This document shows, piece after piece, positions 61,745-64,000 of a stretch of DNA of 64,000 bases. Within the stretch, counting starts at the first letter, position 1, and every line of letters starts with the position of its first letter. Source of the stretch: Ailanthus altissimus (taxonomy: Eukaryota > Streptophyta > Magnoliopsida > Sapindales > Simaroubaceae). The notes beneath the pieces were generated by a model. It saw only the letters and a list, made by a program, of their open reading frames with translations, made no database searches and was not told where the DNA came from. The DNA is taken from assembly GCA_946807835.1 (NCBI GenBank), contig OX327697.1, positions 20,098,001 through 20,162,000 of the forward strand, read 5' to 3'. The position numbers and the translations under genes are program-made.

Positions 61745-62533
61745 TATTGGAGATTTTATAATTCAATAATTTTGTATATGTAAGAATTGTGTAGAATATC
61801 AAAGAAGAGAGTCACAAGAAGTGTAGAATGTGTGGAACACACATAAGGAAGTTTAGGACATATGAAAAATGAATAGGGGAGGCGAAATGGGACTTGAAGA
61901 CGAGAAGAAAGAGAGAAAAAGCATGGAAACTAGTACAAGGCTGAGCCGGCAGGTTCCCAGTGCCGCGGCGTTGGCCGCGACTGACTCAGCTCTGCAGGGC
62001 CAAAGCAAGCAGAGTCAGTTTCTGTTCTGCATTTCTAAGTTTTAGAAAATTTTGGACTTCTAAAATAAGTGGACTATTACTCCAATAAGAATTAGGGTTA
62101 GTGGGTACAAAATAACCTATATATAAACCCTTGTAAATCCCTTAGTTGAAATTAATCATTAAGAGAGACTATAAGAGATGAAAGAACTGGGTAGACACTA
62201 AGTGTTTGTGTGCACTAAGATGGAACCGTTATTTGAGTGTTCATTGTTCGTAGTACAGTAAGGGTACTCTAAACATTAGATCCTTTTGAGGGTTCTTCAT
62301 TGGATTTTTCTTATAAAATCTCTAGAGAGTTAACAAGAGAGGTGAGGATTCTTAGATCCATCATGGACGTAAGTAATTTAGTCGAACCATGTAAGTGATT
62401 GTGTTGTACTCTTTATTATCTATTTTGAATTCTTACTATTTTTACTTGATATCTAGGTTATTCCGCTACACAAAGAGTTTAGAGTTCTTCGTTTTAACAT
62501 AATCTCACGGGGAGAAGGGTGATTCCTTCAATA
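61745..62533 (+). repeat. 5' LTR of the copia element at the right edge
   Basis: It aligns with the reverse of the solo LTR at 46605-47422 over nearly its whole length. The expected terminal TG and CA are changed to TA in both cases (TATTGGAG start, CTTCAATA end). A TATA-like TATATATAAACCC is at about 62111. It carries GCCGCGGCG at 61962-61970. Confidence 0.85.
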
Positions 62534-62536
62534 AAC

Positions 62537-62548
62537 TGGTATCAGAGC
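62537..62548 (+). other. Primer-binding site for initiator tRNA-Met
   Basis: TGGTATCAGAGC, 3 nt after the LTR end. Confidence 0.95.
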
Positions 62549-62584
62549 TAAGGTTCGATAATACACATAAGGGGTATTTAAACC

Positions 62585-64000
62585 ATGGTTGCAATCAAGC
62601 AAGAAATAGAGAAGTTCAATGAGATGAATGACTTCAATCTTTAGAGGAAGAAGGTTAGAGCTCTACTAGTGAAGTGAGGGCTAGACTCAGCCTTGGAGGA
62701 ACTCAGTTCCTCAACTAGTGAATGGACAACAACCTCAAAGTCCGGGCAGAAAGATTATAACACGATTAAAAAAAAAAACTCACAACACCATAATTCTAGT
62801 ATTGAGCGGCGAAGTTTAAGGAAAGTTAGTGATGAAGAAATCACTTTGGAGCTATGAAAGAGACTCAAGGCATTATACATGAAGAAGTCTCTTGCAAATA
62901 GGCTTCTTGTGAAGAAGAGACTGCATCAGTTAACTATGCATGATGGATCTTCATTGAGAGCTCACATTCACGAGTTCAACAAGATCATCATAAGTCTTGA
63001 GCAATTGAGCATCAAGACTGAGGATGAAGACAATGCTATAATCATATTAAGTTCGTTACCGAAAAGTTATGAGAGCTTTGTGGATACGCTGTTGTATGGT
63101 AAGGAGTCCTTAACAATGAATAACATCAAAGCATTATTAAACTTAAAAGAATTAACAAAGAGATCTGAGTTCGAGAGTGGAGCAGCATTATTTGTATAAG
63201 GGAATAATAGCATCCAATCAAGGAGGAGATTTAATAAGTGTTTCCTTTGTAATAAGGCATGACACTTTGTGAAGGATTGTCCTAAATCAAAAGGCCAATG
63301 AACGTATGCTACAGTTGGTACTTTTGGGGAAGATATCAAAGTTGTAGACATGTTGGTAGCCTCAAAAGAAAATTACGCTTGCAAATAGATACTAGATTCG
63401 GGGTGTAGCATCCATATATATCCCAACAGATCGATGTTTACCAACTACAAAGTCAAGAGAGATAAAACTCTAATGGAGAATGACATAACTTTTGAGATCA
63501 TGGAAGTTAGTGACATAAGGCTAAGGATGCAAGGTAAAGAAACTAGGGATTTATATGGTATAAGACATGTTCCTAATATGAGGAGGGACTTGATATCCGT
63601 AGGTAAGCTCGTTGAGGAGAGGTATTCGGTTAGAGTGAAAAAAAAAACTGAGGGTAGAGAAAGGATCTATAAAGTTTGAGGGTGAGAAGTACTATGGAGG
63701 GCTTTATGTGCTTAAGAGGGTGGCCATGAGTGGCCCAAAGCGAAGTGTTAGGGTAATGCAGACTATTAGGCGACATCCAAACTCTGCACACCAAGGTGAT
63801 GAGGGTTGAAAATAAGTGCAACGCATCCATACCCTATGCAAGGTGCACGAATGCCTTTGGAGACCAAAGTCACTATCCCGAGGAAAGTTAAATCTTGATA
63901 GAGACTTAACTGGACTCAACTATAAGTGATAGAGTATTTGTGTGGATTGGATCCAAAAGCCTTCTTATTTGAAGATTTTGAATCAAAGAATGATTTATTA
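62585..64000 (+). pseudogene. Copia gag-protease region, runs off the window
   Basis: ATG at 62585 (MVAIKQEIEKFNEMNDFNL), soon broken by stops. The gag domain (LHQLTMHDGSSLRAHIHEFN near 62923, LSSLPKSYESFVDTLL near 63050) is followed by a damaged zinc knuckle (CFLCNKA*HFVKDC near 63240), the protease motif ILDSGCSIHI near 63390 and the pre-integrase segment VPNMRRDLISVGKL near 63570. The remainder lies beyond 64000. Stops show it is inactive. Confidence 0.88.

Noticed and set aside
1..64000. CRISPR arrays, operons, bacterial or viral systems, tRNA/rRNA genes
   Set aside because: Nothing with the required repeat-spacer regularity, gene order or RNA structure was seen; the repeats present are transposon-derived or microsatellites.

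Overview
This is nuclear DNA of a flowering plant, almost certainly a eudicot and probably a rosid. It is AT-rich, its genes have plant-type GT-AG introns, and it is crowded with Ty1/copia LTR elements using the plant initiator-tRNA(Met) primer site TGGTATCAGAGC. I cannot name the species. There is nothing bacterial, viral or organellar, no CRISPR array and no rRNA or tRNA gene that I can see.

Four genes stand out. (1) 10164-13605, minus strand: a three-exon SDP1-type triacylglycerol lipase (patatin fold), about 836 residues. (2) 34862-39336, plus strand: a PICBP-like plant calmodulin-binding protein, about 1,460 residues, with two copies of a calmodulin-binding module and one apparent single-base frameshift. 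(3) 43536-45932, minus strand: an intact 798-residue hAT-transposase-derived protein of the ZMYM1-like TTF-finger group, with a probable spliced leader. (4) 49648-51432, minus strand: single-exon CBF5/dyskerin (NAP57), the pseudouridine synthase of H/ACA snoRNPs, with a telo-box/site II promoter. From memory of Arabidopsis, SDP1 and PICBP are near neighbours on chromosome 5 (At5g04040, At5g04020), while SDP1-LIKE and CBF5 are neighbours on chromosome 3 (At3g57140, At3g57150). Here all three lie together, so the window looks like the undivided ancestral neighbourhood.

The rest is mostly transposon strata. 1-6216: decayed copia interior and its 3' LTR. 14818-16388: a 1.57-kb near-perfect palindrome (long-TIR, MULE- or foldback-like DNA element). 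18499-20785: solo LTR. 20939-32025: a decayed full-length copia element holding a solo LTR (23876-28143), which itself holds another solo LTR (25339-27836), with a third unrelated solo LTR in the 3' LTR (30431-31853). The nested insertions have perfect 5-bp target duplications. 46605-47422: solo LTR. 47597-48104: a young TRIM with identical 116-bp repeats. 55155-59604: 5'-truncated copia. 61745-64000: 5' LTR and gag/pol start of another copia element running off the window.

The genes do not form an operon or shared pathway; they are independent housekeeping, lipid, calcium-signalling and transposon-derived loci. I found no convincing new biological system. The most useful observations are the ancestral gene neighbourhood, the readable insertion history, the large palindrome, the PICBP frameshift and a GC-rich palindromic motif shared by unrelated LTR families.
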